A DNA stretch of 64,000 nt from Rhodomicrobium sp. R_RK_3 (GTDB lineage Bacteria > Pseudomonadota > Alphaproteobacteria > Rhizobiales > Rhodomicrobiaceae), in the NCBI RefSeq assembly GCF_002198715.1, contig NZ_MWLK01000001.1, positions 168,911 to 232,910 of the forward strand, written 5' to 3'. The notes under the pieces are model-generated. The model did not search any database. It was not told where the DNA came from and saw only the letters and a program-made list of their open reading frames with translations. Numbering within the stretch: position 1 is the first letter of the stretch; every line of letters begins with the position of its first letter. The position numbers and the translations under genes are program-made. Shown here in pieces: positions 55,991 through 64,000 of the stretch.

Positions 55991-57961
55991 TTACCGGTTA
56001 TTCTTGACTCGACTGACCCTCGTCACCCCGTGCTCCGTCTTCTCCCAATAATGGGGTGCGGTGATGAGCTGGTAAACGGCGCGGTAGGCGGCGGCGGAGA
56101 TGAACAGCCAGTAGACCGGGATGAACACGAGCTGCGGCGCCAGCCGGCGCACCGACCTGCCCTTCAGCACGAACAGCCCCAGCGCCAGCGACGCCGCATA
56201 GCCCGCGACCAGATTGAAGACCGCGATCATCCAGAGCTGATGGCCGAAAGCGGTCTCCGCCGGGGCAAAGATCATGCCGGCCGCGGCGTCATGGACGATC
56301 AGCACGAAGGATAAGGGATAGACCAGCGCCGCGATGATGATGCCGGCGAAATGGCCCTGGAAAGCCAAAAACCCCGCCGGCCCGAGCTCCCGGTAGAGCC
56401 GCGCGGGCTGGCGCATATGCACGCCATAAGTCTGCATCCAGCCCTTCAGCCAGCGCGTGCGCTGCCGGATCCAATTGCCGGGCTGGCAGGCGGCCTCCTC
56501 GAATGTCGTCGATTCCAGAACCTCGGCCCTCAGCCCGCAGCGATAAAGCCGCATGCCGAGATCGGCGTCCTCGGTGACATTGTGGGCGTCCCAGCCGCCA
56601 AGCTTGCGCAAGATCTCGGTGCGGAAATGATTGGAGGTGCCGCCGAGCGGCATCGGCAGGCGCGCCTTGTCCAGCATCGGCAGGATGCCGCCGAACAGCG
56701 AGGCGTATTCGATGGTGAACTGCTTGGCGAGCCAGTTTTCCGAGGCATTGTCGAAAATCAGCTTGGCCTGCAGGCAGACCACCTGCGACGACGCGCTGTG
56801 AAAATGCGAGGCCGCCTTCAGCAATTGCGCGGCGTCGGGCCGGTCTTCGGCGTCGTAGATCACCAGATATTCGCCGGTTGCGAATTGCAGCGCGTAATTC
56901 AGCGCGCGCGGCTTGGTGCGGGGCGTGCCGGGCGGGACGATGACGATCTCGAAATAAGGCGCCAGCCTGAGAGCCTGCGCCGCCGCGATGGTCTCGGCGT
57001 CGTCCGCCTCAAGCACCAGCTTCACGTCGAGCTTGGCCGCCGGGTAGTCGAGCGCTTCGAGCGCGGCGACGAGCTGCGGCAGGACGCGCGCCTCCCGGTA
57101 CATGGCGACCAGCACCGTGTAGCGCGGCAGCTCGGAGCAGCGCATCCGGCGCAGCGGCTTGCCCGGCCCGAGCACGCGGCGATAGCAAGCATGACCGGCC
57201 GCCGCGCAGCGCAGGCAAATGGTCAGCATGAACATCAGCGACAGGGCGGCGCTATAGACCACCAGCGTCTCGCGGGTGGCGAAGATGGCCGCGCCGAGAA
57301 ACAGGCCGGCGGCGACCGAGAGCGAGGTCGTCTGCCAGCCGTTCAGCCCGATCGCCGCGCTGAAACGCGGGTGCCGCGCGCCGAGCCCGGCGGACGCCGC
57401 GAGCGCCAGCTCCGGTCCATAGCTCCTGGCGATGGCGGCGGCGAGATCGCGTTGGCCGACGAGGCACAGCCGGTCCTTGGCGGGGCCGAGCTCGCGCGCA
57501 AGCTCGGCGATGGATGCGGGGGTGAAACTCTCGCCGTTCAACGCCGCAGCCGCCATCGGGGCTTCCAGCGGCACGGGCTGGCGGCTTACGATCTGCCGGT
57601 AAGGTTCGGGCGCGGGGTGGATGCGGCGCAGCCTTAATTCATCATCCGTCCGGCGCGGGCGGATGCCGCAGACGATGGCGAGCGCGCGCAAATAGGCAGC
57701 CGACTGCACCGCGCCTGTCGACAGCGCCGCCTCGCGCAAGGGCACGCCCCAGCGCAGCGCCAGCGCCCGCAGTCTTGCCAGCATGGGCGGCGGCACCCCG
57801 GCATGGGCGAGAATGGCATCCTCGCTGACCGGCGCCGGCAATGGCGGGGCGCGCGGCGCGGCGCGGGGCGGCAGCAGCACGGGGAGAATGGGCAGGCCGC
57901 GCGGACCGATGCGCCAGGCGTTGCCGCGCTCGGGCGGTAAACTCGGAACTGGACTGATCAT
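55991..57961 (-). CDS. Family 2 glycosyltransferase, processive membrane type
   Basis: 656 residues. The GT2 catalytic core has VLEADDAET, YDAEDRPD, TEDADLGMRLYR and the QRTRWLKGWMQ motif (QxxRW). Several membrane segments flank it. The first 200 residues contain helical stretches (ILAHAGVPPPMLARLRALAL) that recall the N-terminal domain of type II secretion GspE proteins, as seen in some related exopolysaccharide synthases. The very end (EKTEHGVTRVSRVKNNR) overlaps the right copy of a 38-bp direct repeat, so the present C-terminus may come from the inserted DNA. Confidence 0.85.
   Translation of the reverse strand: MISPVPSLPPERGNAWRIGPRGLPILPVLLPPRAAPRAPPLPAPVSEDAILAHAGVPPPMLARLRALALRWGVPLREAALSTGAVQSAAYLRALAIVCGIRPRRTDDELRLRRIHPAPEPYRQIVSRQPVPLEAPMAAAALNGESFTPASIAELARELGPAKDRLCLVGQRDLAAAIARSYGPELALAASAGLGARHPRFSAAIGLNGWQTTSLSVAAGLFLGAAIFATRETLVVYSAALSLMFMLTICLRCAAAGHACYRRVLGPGKPLRRMRCSELPRYTVLVAMYREARVLPQLVAALEALDYPAAKLDVKLVLEADDAETIAAAQALRLAPYFEIVIVPPGTPRTKPRALNYALQFATGEYLVIYDAEDRPDAAQLLKAASHFHSASSQVVCLQAKLIFDNASENWLAKQFTIEYASLFGGILPMLDKARLPMPLGGTSNHFRTEILRKLGGWDAHNVTEDADLGMRLYRCGLRAEVLESTTFEEAACQPGNWIRQRTRWLKGWMQTYGVHMRQPARLYRELGPAGFLAFQGHFAGIIIAALVYPLSFVLIVHDAAAGMIFAPAETAFGHQLWMIAVFNLVAGYAASLALGLFVLKGRSVRRLAPQLVFIPVYWLFISAAAYRAVYQLITAPHYWEKTEHGVTRVSRVKNNR
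56010..56047. repeat. Right copy of 38-bp direct repeat, inside the glycosyltransferase 3' end
   Basis: Matches 54528-54565 with four substitutions, two of them silent in the shared reading frame. It encodes EKTEHGVTRVS on the minus strand. It would be the right attachment-like site of the island. Confidence 0.75.
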
Positions 57962-58054
57962 GCGTGGGGCTGTTTAAACGCAGGGACAAATGGTGCTGTT
58001 TTGATTGTATTGAGCGCGGGCACTCGCCAAAATACCGCAAAATGCCTATCAGGC

Positions 58055-58939
58055 ATGGCACTCACGGCGATTCGGATGATACGGAGACTGAACTTGCGGA
58101 GATTGTCGCGGCGCCTCGCCGCTTTGGTTTTGGGCACCCTGCTGCTGGCATCCGGCGCCGGCACCGCGCAGGAAACCGCCCCCGCACCGTCGCAATGGCG
58201 CGAGGAGAGCATCGGGCCGCGCCCGGACTGGTCCTGGCTGCTGGCGCTGCGCTTCGTCACCGAAACCGACTATCCGCCCTTCAACTACCGCGACGAGGAC
58301 GGCACGCTGACCGGCTTCAATGTCGATCTCGCGCGCGCCATCTGCCGCGAGCTGGAAGTGAATTGCGAGGTCAATTCGGTGGATTGGGCGCGCCTGATCC
58401 CCGCCCTGAAAGACGATGAGGCGGACGCCGTCATCGCCTCGCTGGCGATCACGCCGGGGACCATCGAGCAGGTGGACTTCACCGACAGTTATTACGCGAC
58501 GCCAGCAAAGTTCGTCGTTCGCAATGCGAGCAAGATCGAAAGCGTGCTGCCCGACGACTTGGAGGACCTCAAGATCGGCGTCGTCAAGGACACCGCGCAT
58601 GAAGTCTATCTGCGCAGCTTCTTTCCCGGCTCGGAAATCGTCACTTTCGCCAGTGACGACGAACTGCGTCAGGCGCTGAAGCAGGAGAAGATCGATCTGC
58701 TGTTCGGCGACGCCATCAGCCTGATGTTCTGGATCAACGGCCAGGATTCGGAGAATTGCTGCCAGTTTCGCGGCCGTGGCTTCATGGAGGCGAAATATTT
58801 CGGCGAGGGCGTCGGCATCGCCGTCACCAAGGGCAATATCCGGCTGAAGGAAGTGCTGAATTACGCACTCGCCCGCGTCCGCGCCTCGGGCCGGATGGAA
58901 GAATTGCTGCTGCGCTATTTCCCGTTGGCGATCTACTAG
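58055..58939 (+). CDS. Orphan extracellular solute-binding protein, family 3
   Basis: 294 residues from ATG 58055; ATG 58076 or TTG 58001 are alternatives. A basic leader (RRLNLRRLSRRL) and hydrophobic core (ALVLGTLLLASGAG) form a signal peptide. The mature part has the family 3 pattern RFVTETDYPPFNYRDEDG, then FNVDLARAICRELEV and SLAITPGTIEQVDFTDSYY. An unusual Cys pair (ENCCQF) lies late in the protein. No permease or ATPase genes are adjacent, so its partners are unknown. The gene diverges from the glycosyltransferase gene. Confidence 0.78.
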   Translation: MALTAIRMIRRLNLRRLSRRLAALVLGTLLLASGAGTAQETAPAPSQWREESIGPRPDWSWLLALRFVTETDYPPFNYRDEDGTLTGFNVDLARAICRELEVNCEVNSVDWARLIPALKDDEADAVIASLAITPGTIEQVDFTDSYYATPAKFVVRNASKIESVLPDDLEDLKIGVVKDTAHEVYLRSFFPGSEIVTFASDDELRQALKQEKIDLLFGDAISLMFWINGQDSENCCQFRGRGFMEAKYFGEGVGIAVTKGNIRLKEVLNYALARVRASGRMEELLLRYFPLAIY

Positions 58940-58966
58940 TCTACCCCGACCGGCTCTCCCTGGACA

Positions 58967-59920
58967 TTAAATCGCACCGGGCGCGAACGTATCGCAGGCT
59001 GAGAACTGGCCGCTCTGAAATCCCTTGCGGAACCAGCCGACGCGGTCCGCCGACGTGCCGTGGGTGAAGCTGTCGGGGGTGACGCGGCCTTGCGTCTTGC
59101 GCTGGATGCGGTCGTCGCCGATGGCGGCCGCCGCGTTCAGCGCCTCGTCGATGTCGCCGGGCTCGACGATCTGCAGGCGGCTCTGCGCGTCATGCGCCCA
59201 GATGCCGGCGAGGCAATCGGCCTGCAATTCCATCCGCACCTGCAGCGCGTTGCTCTCGCGCTCGCTGGCCCGCGAGCGCGCGCGCTCGACCTTGGCGGAA
59301 ATGCCGAGCAGGGTCTGCACGTGATGGCCGACCTCATGCGCGATGACATAGGCTTGGGCGAAATCGCCGCTCGCGCCGAAGCGGTTTTTCAGATCGTCGT
59401 AGAAGGAGAGGTCGACATAGACCTTGCCGTCATTGGGGCAGTAGAACGGGCCCATCTGCGAGACGCCCATGCCGCATTGCGAGTCGACATCGCCGCGAAA
59501 CAGCACCAGCTTCGGCGGCGTATAGGTCTGGCCGCTGGCCTTGAAGCGCTCGCCCCAGATGTCCTCGGTGGTCTTCAGCACGACGGAGGTGAACTGCGTC
59601 AGCTCCTGCTCCTCCGGGCTGAGCGGACGGTTCGCCTCGCGCGGGCCCTCGCGCATCGGCAGTTGGATGCCGCCGCCGCCACCGCCGGTCTGGTCGAGGA
59701 TCACGCGCGGATCGATGCCGAGGAAATAGGCAAGGCCCAGAATGACGAGAACGCCGACGATGCCGAGGCCGCCACGACCGCCCACCGGACCGTCGCCACC
59801 GCCGCCGCCGCCGGGAAAGCCGCCGCCACGCGGGAAACGGAACGGAAAGCCATCGCCGCCGCCCTGTTCGTCCCGCCGATCCTCGACATTGTCGCTTCCC
59901 TGCCGATCGCGCCAGCGCAT
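58967..59920 (-). CDS. YpfJ-type neutral zinc metallopeptidase
   Basis: 317 residues. A Gly-rich N-terminal region leads to one membrane segment (GLGIVGVLVILGLAYFLG, about residue 55). The zinc site AHEVGHHVQ and a downstream Glu-rich helix (RMELQADCLAG) follow, then the closing SFTHGTSADRVGWFRKGF. This is the KPN_02809/YpfJ family, anchored in the inner membrane with the catalytic domain outside. Confidence 0.88.
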   Translation of the reverse strand: MRWRDRQGSDNVEDRRDEQGGGDGFPFRFPRGGGFPGGGGGGDGPVGGRGGLGIVGVLVILGLAYFLGIDPRVILDQTGGGGGGIQLPMREGPREANRPLSPEEQELTQFTSVVLKTTEDIWGERFKASGQTYTPPKLVLFRGDVDSQCGMGVSQMGPFYCPNDGKVYVDLSFYDDLKNRFGASGDFAQAYVIAHEVGHHVQTLLGISAKVERARSRASERESNALQVRMELQADCLAGIWAHDAQSRLQIVEPGDIDEALNAAAAIGDDRIQRKTQGRVTPDSFTHGTSADRVGWFRKGFQSGQFSACDTFAPGAI

Positions 59921-59965
59921 GCCATTCTCCCAAATCGTCTTAGCAAGCCGCTCGCCCTCCGGCGG

Positions 59966-61330
59966 CTATTCCCCGACCGGCACCAGCGCCTGCGATTTCT
60001 CCGGCAGCCTCAGATAGGACCGCACCGGCTTCGACGCCGCCACGGTCCCGGCATGGGCGTACATCTCATGATTGCGCTCGATATCGCGCAGATCATAGCG
60101 ATAGTTCACCATTAACCCATGCGCCTCGCGCATGCCTTTCGGCGAAATATTGCCCAGCCAGTTAATGCGCTCGAGCCGCGCTCCGTTCCCGAGATGGAAG
60201 CGCGCAACCGGATCGACCGGCCGGCCGTGGATATTTTTGGCCGCCAGGAAATAATGCGCGGCGCTCGCCATCAGCACCGGCTCCATGGCGGCGACGAGTT
60301 CCTCATCCTCGGTCCAGGCCGGATCGCCGAGATTGTCGAGGATGGCCAGTTCCGTGGCATCGAGATAGGTGAGGATCTGACTGGCCTTGGCGCGCTCTAG
60401 CCAGTCGCTGAACCCCGGCACCGGCGACAGCGTCACGAAGGTCTTCAGGCTCGGAATGGCGCGCGTCAGGTCCTCGACCACCTGCTTGATGAGGAAATTG
60501 CCGAAGGAGATGCCGCGCAGGCCGTCCTGGCAGTTCGAGATCGAATAGAACACCGCCGTGTTCGGCTCGCGGATCTGGGCGGCGTCGTGCTTCTCCTCCT
60601 CCAAGACCTGCTGGATCGAACCGGGCACGTCGCGGGTGAGCGCCACCTGGACGAAGATCAGCGGTTCATCGACCAGTGACGGATGGAAGAAGGCAAAGCA
60701 GCGGCGGTCGGCTGGGTCCAGCCGGCGGCGCAGATCGTCCCAGCCCTTGATCTCGTGCACGGCCTCGTAGCGGATGATCTTCTCGAGGATGTTGGCCGGG
60801 GTCGACCAGTCGATGCGCTGCAAGACCAGGAAGCCGCGATTGAACCAGGAAACCAGCAGATGCACGAAATCGCGGTCGACGGCGGCAAGCGCGTCGTCGC
60901 CCTTGATGAAGCGCAAGAGGTCGGTGCGCATATTGACGATGGACGAAGTGGCGCCGGGGGCAAGGTTCAGGCGGCGCAGGAATTCCAGCCGCGGCGGCTC
61001 GACCACCTGGGTCAGCCGGCGCAGTGCGTCGGGGCCGGGCGACTGCACATAGGCCCGCGCGGCGCTCGCGACACGCTCGGCATCGGGGGTGAAGCTTTCG
61101 GCGAGGAAGCGGAAATATTGCCGGCGGCCGTCATCGTCGAGGGCTTCGTAGCGCGCCAGGATCTGCCGGGCGAGCGCCACGCCGGACGCCTCGCCCCGCC
61201 CCGAAAGCAGCGCCGACGACAAGCTCTCGATGGTCTCGCCATGGCTCGACACGATCCCGGACAAGTCCAGAAGCTGCCGCCCCCGGTCCGAAATCGCCGT
61301 CAGCAATTCCCCAAAGAAAGAAACGTTCAT
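59966..61330 (-). CDS. Malonyl-CoA decarboxylase
   Basis: 454 residues, the size of bacterial MCD. An N-terminal helical domain is followed by the catalytic GNAT-like domain, with FYSISNCQDGLRGISFGNFL (about residue 275) and YFLAAKNIHGRPVDPVARFHLGNGARL, given here in parts (DPVARFHLGNG). It converts malonyl-CoA to acetyl-CoA. A GntR regulator is divergent, as in the mat locus of Rhizobium. The malonyl-CoA synthetase and malonate carrier genes (matB, matC) are absent from the window. Confidence 0.88.
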   Translation of the reverse strand: MNVSFFGELLTAISDRGRQLLDLSGIVSSHGETIESLSSALLSGRGEASGVALARQILARYEALDDDGRRQYFRFLAESFTPDAERVASAARAYVQSPGPDALRRLTQVVEPPRLEFLRRLNLAPGATSSIVNMRTDLLRFIKGDDALAAVDRDFVHLLVSWFNRGFLVLQRIDWSTPANILEKIIRYEAVHEIKGWDDLRRRLDPADRRCFAFFHPSLVDEPLIFVQVALTRDVPGSIQQVLEEEKHDAAQIREPNTAVFYSISNCQDGLRGISFGNFLIKQVVEDLTRAIPSLKTFVTLSPVPGFSDWLERAKASQILTYLDATELAILDNLGDPAWTEDEELVAAMEPVLMASAAHYFLAAKNIHGRPVDPVARFHLGNGARLERINWLGNISPKGMREAHGLMVNYRYDLRDIERNHEMYAHAGTVAASKPVRSYLRLPEKSQALVPVGE

Positions 61331-61455
61331 CTCGAAATCCCGCTCTCTGCCCCAGCCAAGCTCAGCTTCGCGTTAAATCATCAAACGGAAAGGCTTCGGC
61401 CTTCTATTCTGCCTGAATGGGGGCTTTGCCTATATAACCCTTCGTGAATTCGGCA

Positions 61456-61488
61456 TTTTATACAAATGCAACTATTCCGTATACAAGA
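61456..61488. promoter_or_regulatory. Candidate GntR (MatR-type) operator
   Basis: TTTTATACAAAT at 61456-61467 and CCGTATACAAGA at 61477-61488 share TATACAA, 21 bp apart (two helical turns). GTATAC at 61479-61484 is the palindromic core of the TNGTATACNA site known for FCD-type GntR regulators. The position between divergent mcd and gntR starts fits. The rest of 61331-61589 shows nothing else clear. Confidence 0.5.
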
Positions 61489-61589
61489 TTAGGCGTTGCC
61501 GAATGGCGTTTCGCCCTCTATCGAAGAGACGGGGAGCATCGCTCCTAAAACTTTAGTCTAAGCGCAGCCGCAGCCACACGGGTTCCTCA

Positions 61590-62330
61590 ATGGCCTTGTC
61601 CATCGCTGAGAGTCTCAAGCTCAAGATCGAAGATGAAATCTTGATGTTCAACTTCAAGCCCGGCGAGCGGCTGGACGAATCCCGGCTGGCCGAGCGCTAC
61701 GGCTCCTCGCGAACACCCGTGCGCGAAGCTTTGCGCCAGCTCGCGGCGGAAGGTTTCGTGCGCATCCGCCCGCATCGCGGCGCCGTGGTCTCGGGCCTCA
61801 GCATGGCCGAACTGGTCGAGATGTTCGAGATGATGGCGATCTACGAAGGTGTCTGCGCCCGGCTTGCCGCCCGTCACGCGACGCCCGACGAGATGATCCA
61901 GATCGAGGCCGGGCACGATGCCTGCCGCGCCTTTTGCGAGGCCGATGATTTCGATGGCTACTGCCTCGCCAATGCGCGTTTCCATGAATCGGTCTACCGC
62001 GCCAGCCACAACAGCTTTCTCATCAAGCAGACGGTCTCGATTCGCAACCGGCTCGGCGCCTATCGCCGGTTCCAGCTCAGGCGCAACAACCGGCTTCGCG
62101 ATTCGTTCCGCGAGCACCAGGCGGTGCTGGACGCCATCAAGGGCGGCCATGCCGAGGAGGCCGACCGGCTGATGCGGGAGCATATCACCGTGCAGGGCTC
62201 GCATATCACCTCGCTGATCACACGTTTGCCGCCGGAATATTTCCCCGACAGCCCGAAGGGTCAGGCCGCCGCGGTGCCGCCGCGGTGGGGCAGCAGCACC
62301 TATCCGGCCGCCGCGCTCGCGTTCGAATAG
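61590..62330 (+). CDS. GntR-family regulator, FCD subfamily (MatR-like)
   Basis: 246 residues. The winged helix contains GERLDESRLAERYGSSRTPV and REALRQLAAEGFVRIRPHRG (about residues 26-65). An FCD ligand domain follows, with metal-site His residues in NARFHESVY and REHQAVLDAI and REHITVQ. Divergent from malonyl-CoA decarboxylase, as matR is in Rhizobium, so malonate or malonyl-CoA is a probable effector. Confidence 0.85.
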   Translation: MALSIAESLKLKIEDEILMFNFKPGERLDESRLAERYGSSRTPVREALRQLAAEGFVRIRPHRGAVVSGLSMAELVEMFEMMAIYEGVCARLAARHATPDEMIQIEAGHDACRAFCEADDFDGYCLANARFHESVYRASHNSFLIKQTVSIRNRLGAYRRFQLRRNNRLRDSFREHQAVLDAIKGGHAEEADRLMREHITVQGSHITSLITRLPPEYFPDSPKGQAAAVPPRWGSSTYPAAALAFE

Positions 62331-62395
62331 GGCTTGGCAAGCGCTGCGCCGCACCTATCTGACATGCTTGTTCTATCGAGCATGAGGAAAACGGT

Positions 62396-62785
62396 ATGGC
62401 GCAAACGATGCCCAATTCCGGCCCCGGCTACGCGAAGCGGCCCGACCACCGCGTCGATCTGGAGCCCGGCCCGCACCATGTGCAGGTGATCTTCAACGGC
62501 GAGGTCATCGCCGACAGCATGGCCGCCGTCACGGTGAACGAGTCGACCTACCCGCCGGTGCATTATGTGCCCCTGGCCGATGTGCGCCAGGATGTGCTGC
62601 GCGCGAGCGACCACACCAGCTATTGCCCGTTCAAGGGACGGGCCAACTATTGGTCGCTGGATGTCGGCGGCAAGCGGGCGGAGAACGCCGTCTGGGCCTA
62701 TAACGAGCCCTATGACGAGGTCGCCGAGCTGAAGGGCAAGGTGGCGTTCTACCCGAGCCAGGTCGATCAGATCTTGATCGACTGA
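62396..62785 (+). CDS. DUF427-family protein
   Basis: 129 residues. It has the family pattern: HVQVIFNGEVIADSMAAVTV, YPPVHYVPLADV, TSYCPFKGRANYWSL and NAVWAYNEPYDEV. DUF427 is a small beta fold of unknown function, common in bacteria. No operon partner is apparent; it lies 65 bases after the GntR stop and converges with the DUF1499 gene. Confidence 0.9.
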   Translation: MAQTMPNSGPGYAKRPDHRVDLEPGPHHVQVIFNGEVIADSMAAVTVNESTYPPVHYVPLADVRQDVLRASDHTSYCPFKGRANYWSLDVGGKRAENAVWAYNEPYDEVAELKGKVAFYPSQVDQILID

Positions 62786-62798
62786 CGGGCGTGCTCCG

Positions 62799-63350
62799 CT
62801 ATTCGGCGACCGGCGGCACTTCCTTGGCGAGCTTGTCCAGCCAGCGATTGATGCGGGCGAGATTGACGCCGAGATCGTTGCCGCCGAGCTGCGAGCGGGA
62901 ATAGATGGCGAGCGTCGAGCGGCCGCCCGGGCGATCCAGAAAGCGCACGATGATGGTGTCGGGAAAGCGCATGCGCTCGCTGCGCTGGACGTAGCGCTCG
63001 GCCGGAACGGCATCGTCGATCGCCACCAGCGTCAGCCTTCGCTCCGAGGCGATCGCCCGGCCGAGCGCTCGGCGCAAGGCTGCGGCGTCGACGGCAAAGA
63101 CCGGCGGGTAGACGTCGATCCTGGCGCGGGTCAGATCGGCGGGGGCAGCAAGCGCGTCATTCGGCTTCTTGCGCCGCTGCAAAGTTTCGAAGCTCACGGG
63201 GCCGAGGTCGGCAGGGCCATAAAGCGACCAGATGCGCTCAGGCCCCAAAAAGGCGAACGCGGCGGCGAGGGTGGCTGCGATCAGCGCGATCGCGGCGGCG
63301 ATGACGACCCACAGGCTCAATCGGATGCTCCCGGCCGTTTCGGATTGCAT
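62799..63350 (-). CDS. DUF1499 membrane-anchored protein
   Basis: 183 residues from ATG 63350 (MQSETAGSIRLSLWVV); the frame is open to 63449. One N-terminal membrane segment (VVIAAAIALIAATLAAAFAF) precedes a DUF1499-like domain with MRFPDTIIVRFLDRPGGRST and SRSQLGGNDLGVN, a pattern (SRS-x-G-x-x-D-x-G-x-N) that is the hallmark of this family. The function is unknown. Confidence 0.8.
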   Translation of the reverse strand: MQSETAGSIRLSLWVVIAAAIALIAATLAAAFAFLGPERIWSLYGPADLGPVSFETLQRRKKPNDALAAPADLTRARIDVYPPVFAVDAAALRRALGRAIASERRLTLVAIDDAVPAERYVQRSERMRFPDTIIVRFLDRPGGRSTLAIYSRSQLGGNDLGVNLARINRWLDKLAKEVPPVAE

Positions 63351-63521
63351 GAGAGGTAGCACGGCGCGGGCTGGGGCGGATAGGGGATGATGCGGGTGAG
63401 GCCCGCTACGCGCATAGCGCGTGTGGATAAGCATGGCGCGGACATGCAAATGCCCGGCGCGGTCCGGCTTCAGGGGCCGATCCGCCTCCGGGCATGGGTC
63501 AACAGCCGAAGCTGCTAAGGC

Positions 63522-63752
63522 TTAGAACCGGCCGGGCTGGGTCTCGATGAAGCGCTTGGCGATCTCGCGCTCGACGCTGTCGGTCAAGACGCCGCCATGC
63601 TCGTGAATATAGCGCTCGATGGCGAGGTCATTGCGCGCGACGCGGCGCGATGCAAGCCAATCGATGCCGCGCTGAAGCAGCGTCGGCTTGCTGGCGCCAC
63701 GCGGGGCAGCGTAAAAATGACCGCCGGCCGCATAGGTAATCTCTTTGGCCAT
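63522..63752 (-). CDS. Small protein of unknown function
   Basis: 76 residues, soluble and basic, starting MAKEITYAAGGHFYAAPRG and ending FIETQPGRF. GGAGAGCCAC before the ATG gives a ribosome-binding site. Helical stretches (LLQRGIDWLASRRVARND; VEREIAKRF) suggest a compact fold. No family is recognised. Confidence 0.55.
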   Translation of the reverse strand: MAKEITYAAGGHFYAAPRGASKPTLLQRGIDWLASRRVARNDLAIERYIHEHGGVLTDSVEREIAKRFIETQPGRF

Positions 63753-63906
63753 GTGGCTCTCCTATCTCGAAATCAGGAAGGACTGCCCTGGTGTTTCCTG
63801 ACCCCCAAAACTGGTCTCTTTCGCACTTGCGAACAACCCATATCGCGGCGCACCCAGCCCTACCGGATTTGCATAGCTTGGGAGAGGGACGGAACCGGGC
63901 CCTCAC

Positions 63907-64000
63907 TCAGATCCAGAGAAAGGCGAAGAACAGGAAGAAAATCCCCAGCGGCACCATGATCGGCCAGAGTTCGGCGGGCGGCGGCGCGGGAGGGGCCGGC
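63907..64000 (-). CDS. C-terminal end of a small membrane protein, cut by window edge
   Basis: On the minus strand the last 94 bases read PAPPAPPPAELWPIMVPLGI and then a further hydrophobic run ending FLWI and a stop at 63907. A Pro-rich stretch followed by one terminal membrane segment looks like a real protein end, but too little is visible to name it. Confidence 0.4.
   Translation of the reverse strand, partial: PAPPAPPPAELWPIMVPLGIFFLFFAFLWI

Noticed and set aside
1..64000. tRNA, rRNA or CRISPR elements
   Set aside because: No T-loop-like GTTCGAATC-type segments in intergenic DNA with fitting stems, no rRNA-like blocks and no regularly spaced identical repeats were seen. The GGGTTCGAAC near 35480 is inside the GDSL autotransporter gene.

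Overview
The window is high-GC DNA of alphaproteobacterial character. Evidence for this is a Rhizobium-type rhamnose locus (RhaDRSTPQUK), DUF2842, a CsgH-like protein, a metal-dependent-class KdsA, an alphaproteobacterial-type porin, and many GTG/TTG starts. A Hyphomicrobiales (Rhizobiales) member is my best guess; genus cannot be told from this sequence. I see no rRNA, tRNA, CRISPR array, transposase or integrase.

Layout. 1-10461: L-rhamnose uptake and catabolism. A truncated rhaD and a porin lie on the minus strand. On the plus strand follow a DeoR repressor, an ABC sugar importer, a mutarotase and a kinase, tightly overlapped. Phased 10-bp repeats in both control regions look like the repressor operators. 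10588-14495: PaoABC-type molybdenum aldehyde oxidoreductase. 14501-16693: a TetR regulator divergent from a MATE exporter, with two matching palindromes between them. 16870-19409: a partial amino-acid ABC importer and an AraC regulator. 19523-22052: queuosine genes queE, queD-like and queF, plus a DUF1835 gene. 22248-23746: a lone Tdi1/DUF1851 immunity-like gene and a Tat-exported permuted papain-like protein. 23848-25617: kdsA and a secreted protein. 25794-34246: a branched-chain-type ABC importer with an embedded acyl-CoA synthetase, suggesting carboxylic-acid uptake coupled to CoA activation. 34464-42016: a GDSL autotransporter, ctaA, small genes, a nuclease, an M42 peptidase and an ice-binding-domain autotransporter. 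42403-45372: a tripartite tricarboxylate transporter (tctCBA). 45581-47320: a YbaL-type antiporter. 47540-50103: reverse transsulfuration (CBS plus cystathionine gamma-lyase type). 50295-53921: an SDR without its catalytic triad, a PNPOx-family protein, a MocR regulator and a CsgH-like protein. 53948-57961: a DUF924 gene and a family-2 glycosyltransferase, separated by a small AT-richer insert. 58055-64000: an orphan binding protein, a YpfJ metallopeptidase, malonyl-CoA decarboxylase with a GntR regulator, and small conserved genes.

The most unusual structure is at 54528-56047. A 38-bp imperfect direct repeat (34/38 matching) flanks an AT-richer insert carrying a frameshifted gene that resembles EVE-like/PDDEXK nucleases. 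The right copy is the 3' end of the glycosyltransferase gene. The left copy reads in the same frame to a stop codon beside the DUF924 ribosome-binding site. This looks like integration at the 3' end of a gene, splitting a former glycosyltransferase-DUF924 operon. Other points worth a second look are a QueD homologue lacking the catalytic Cys and the substrate-binding Glu, an SDR lacking its catalytic Ser/Tyr/Lys, an ice-binding domain fused to an autotransporter barrel, and two families of dispersed palindromic intergenic repeats.
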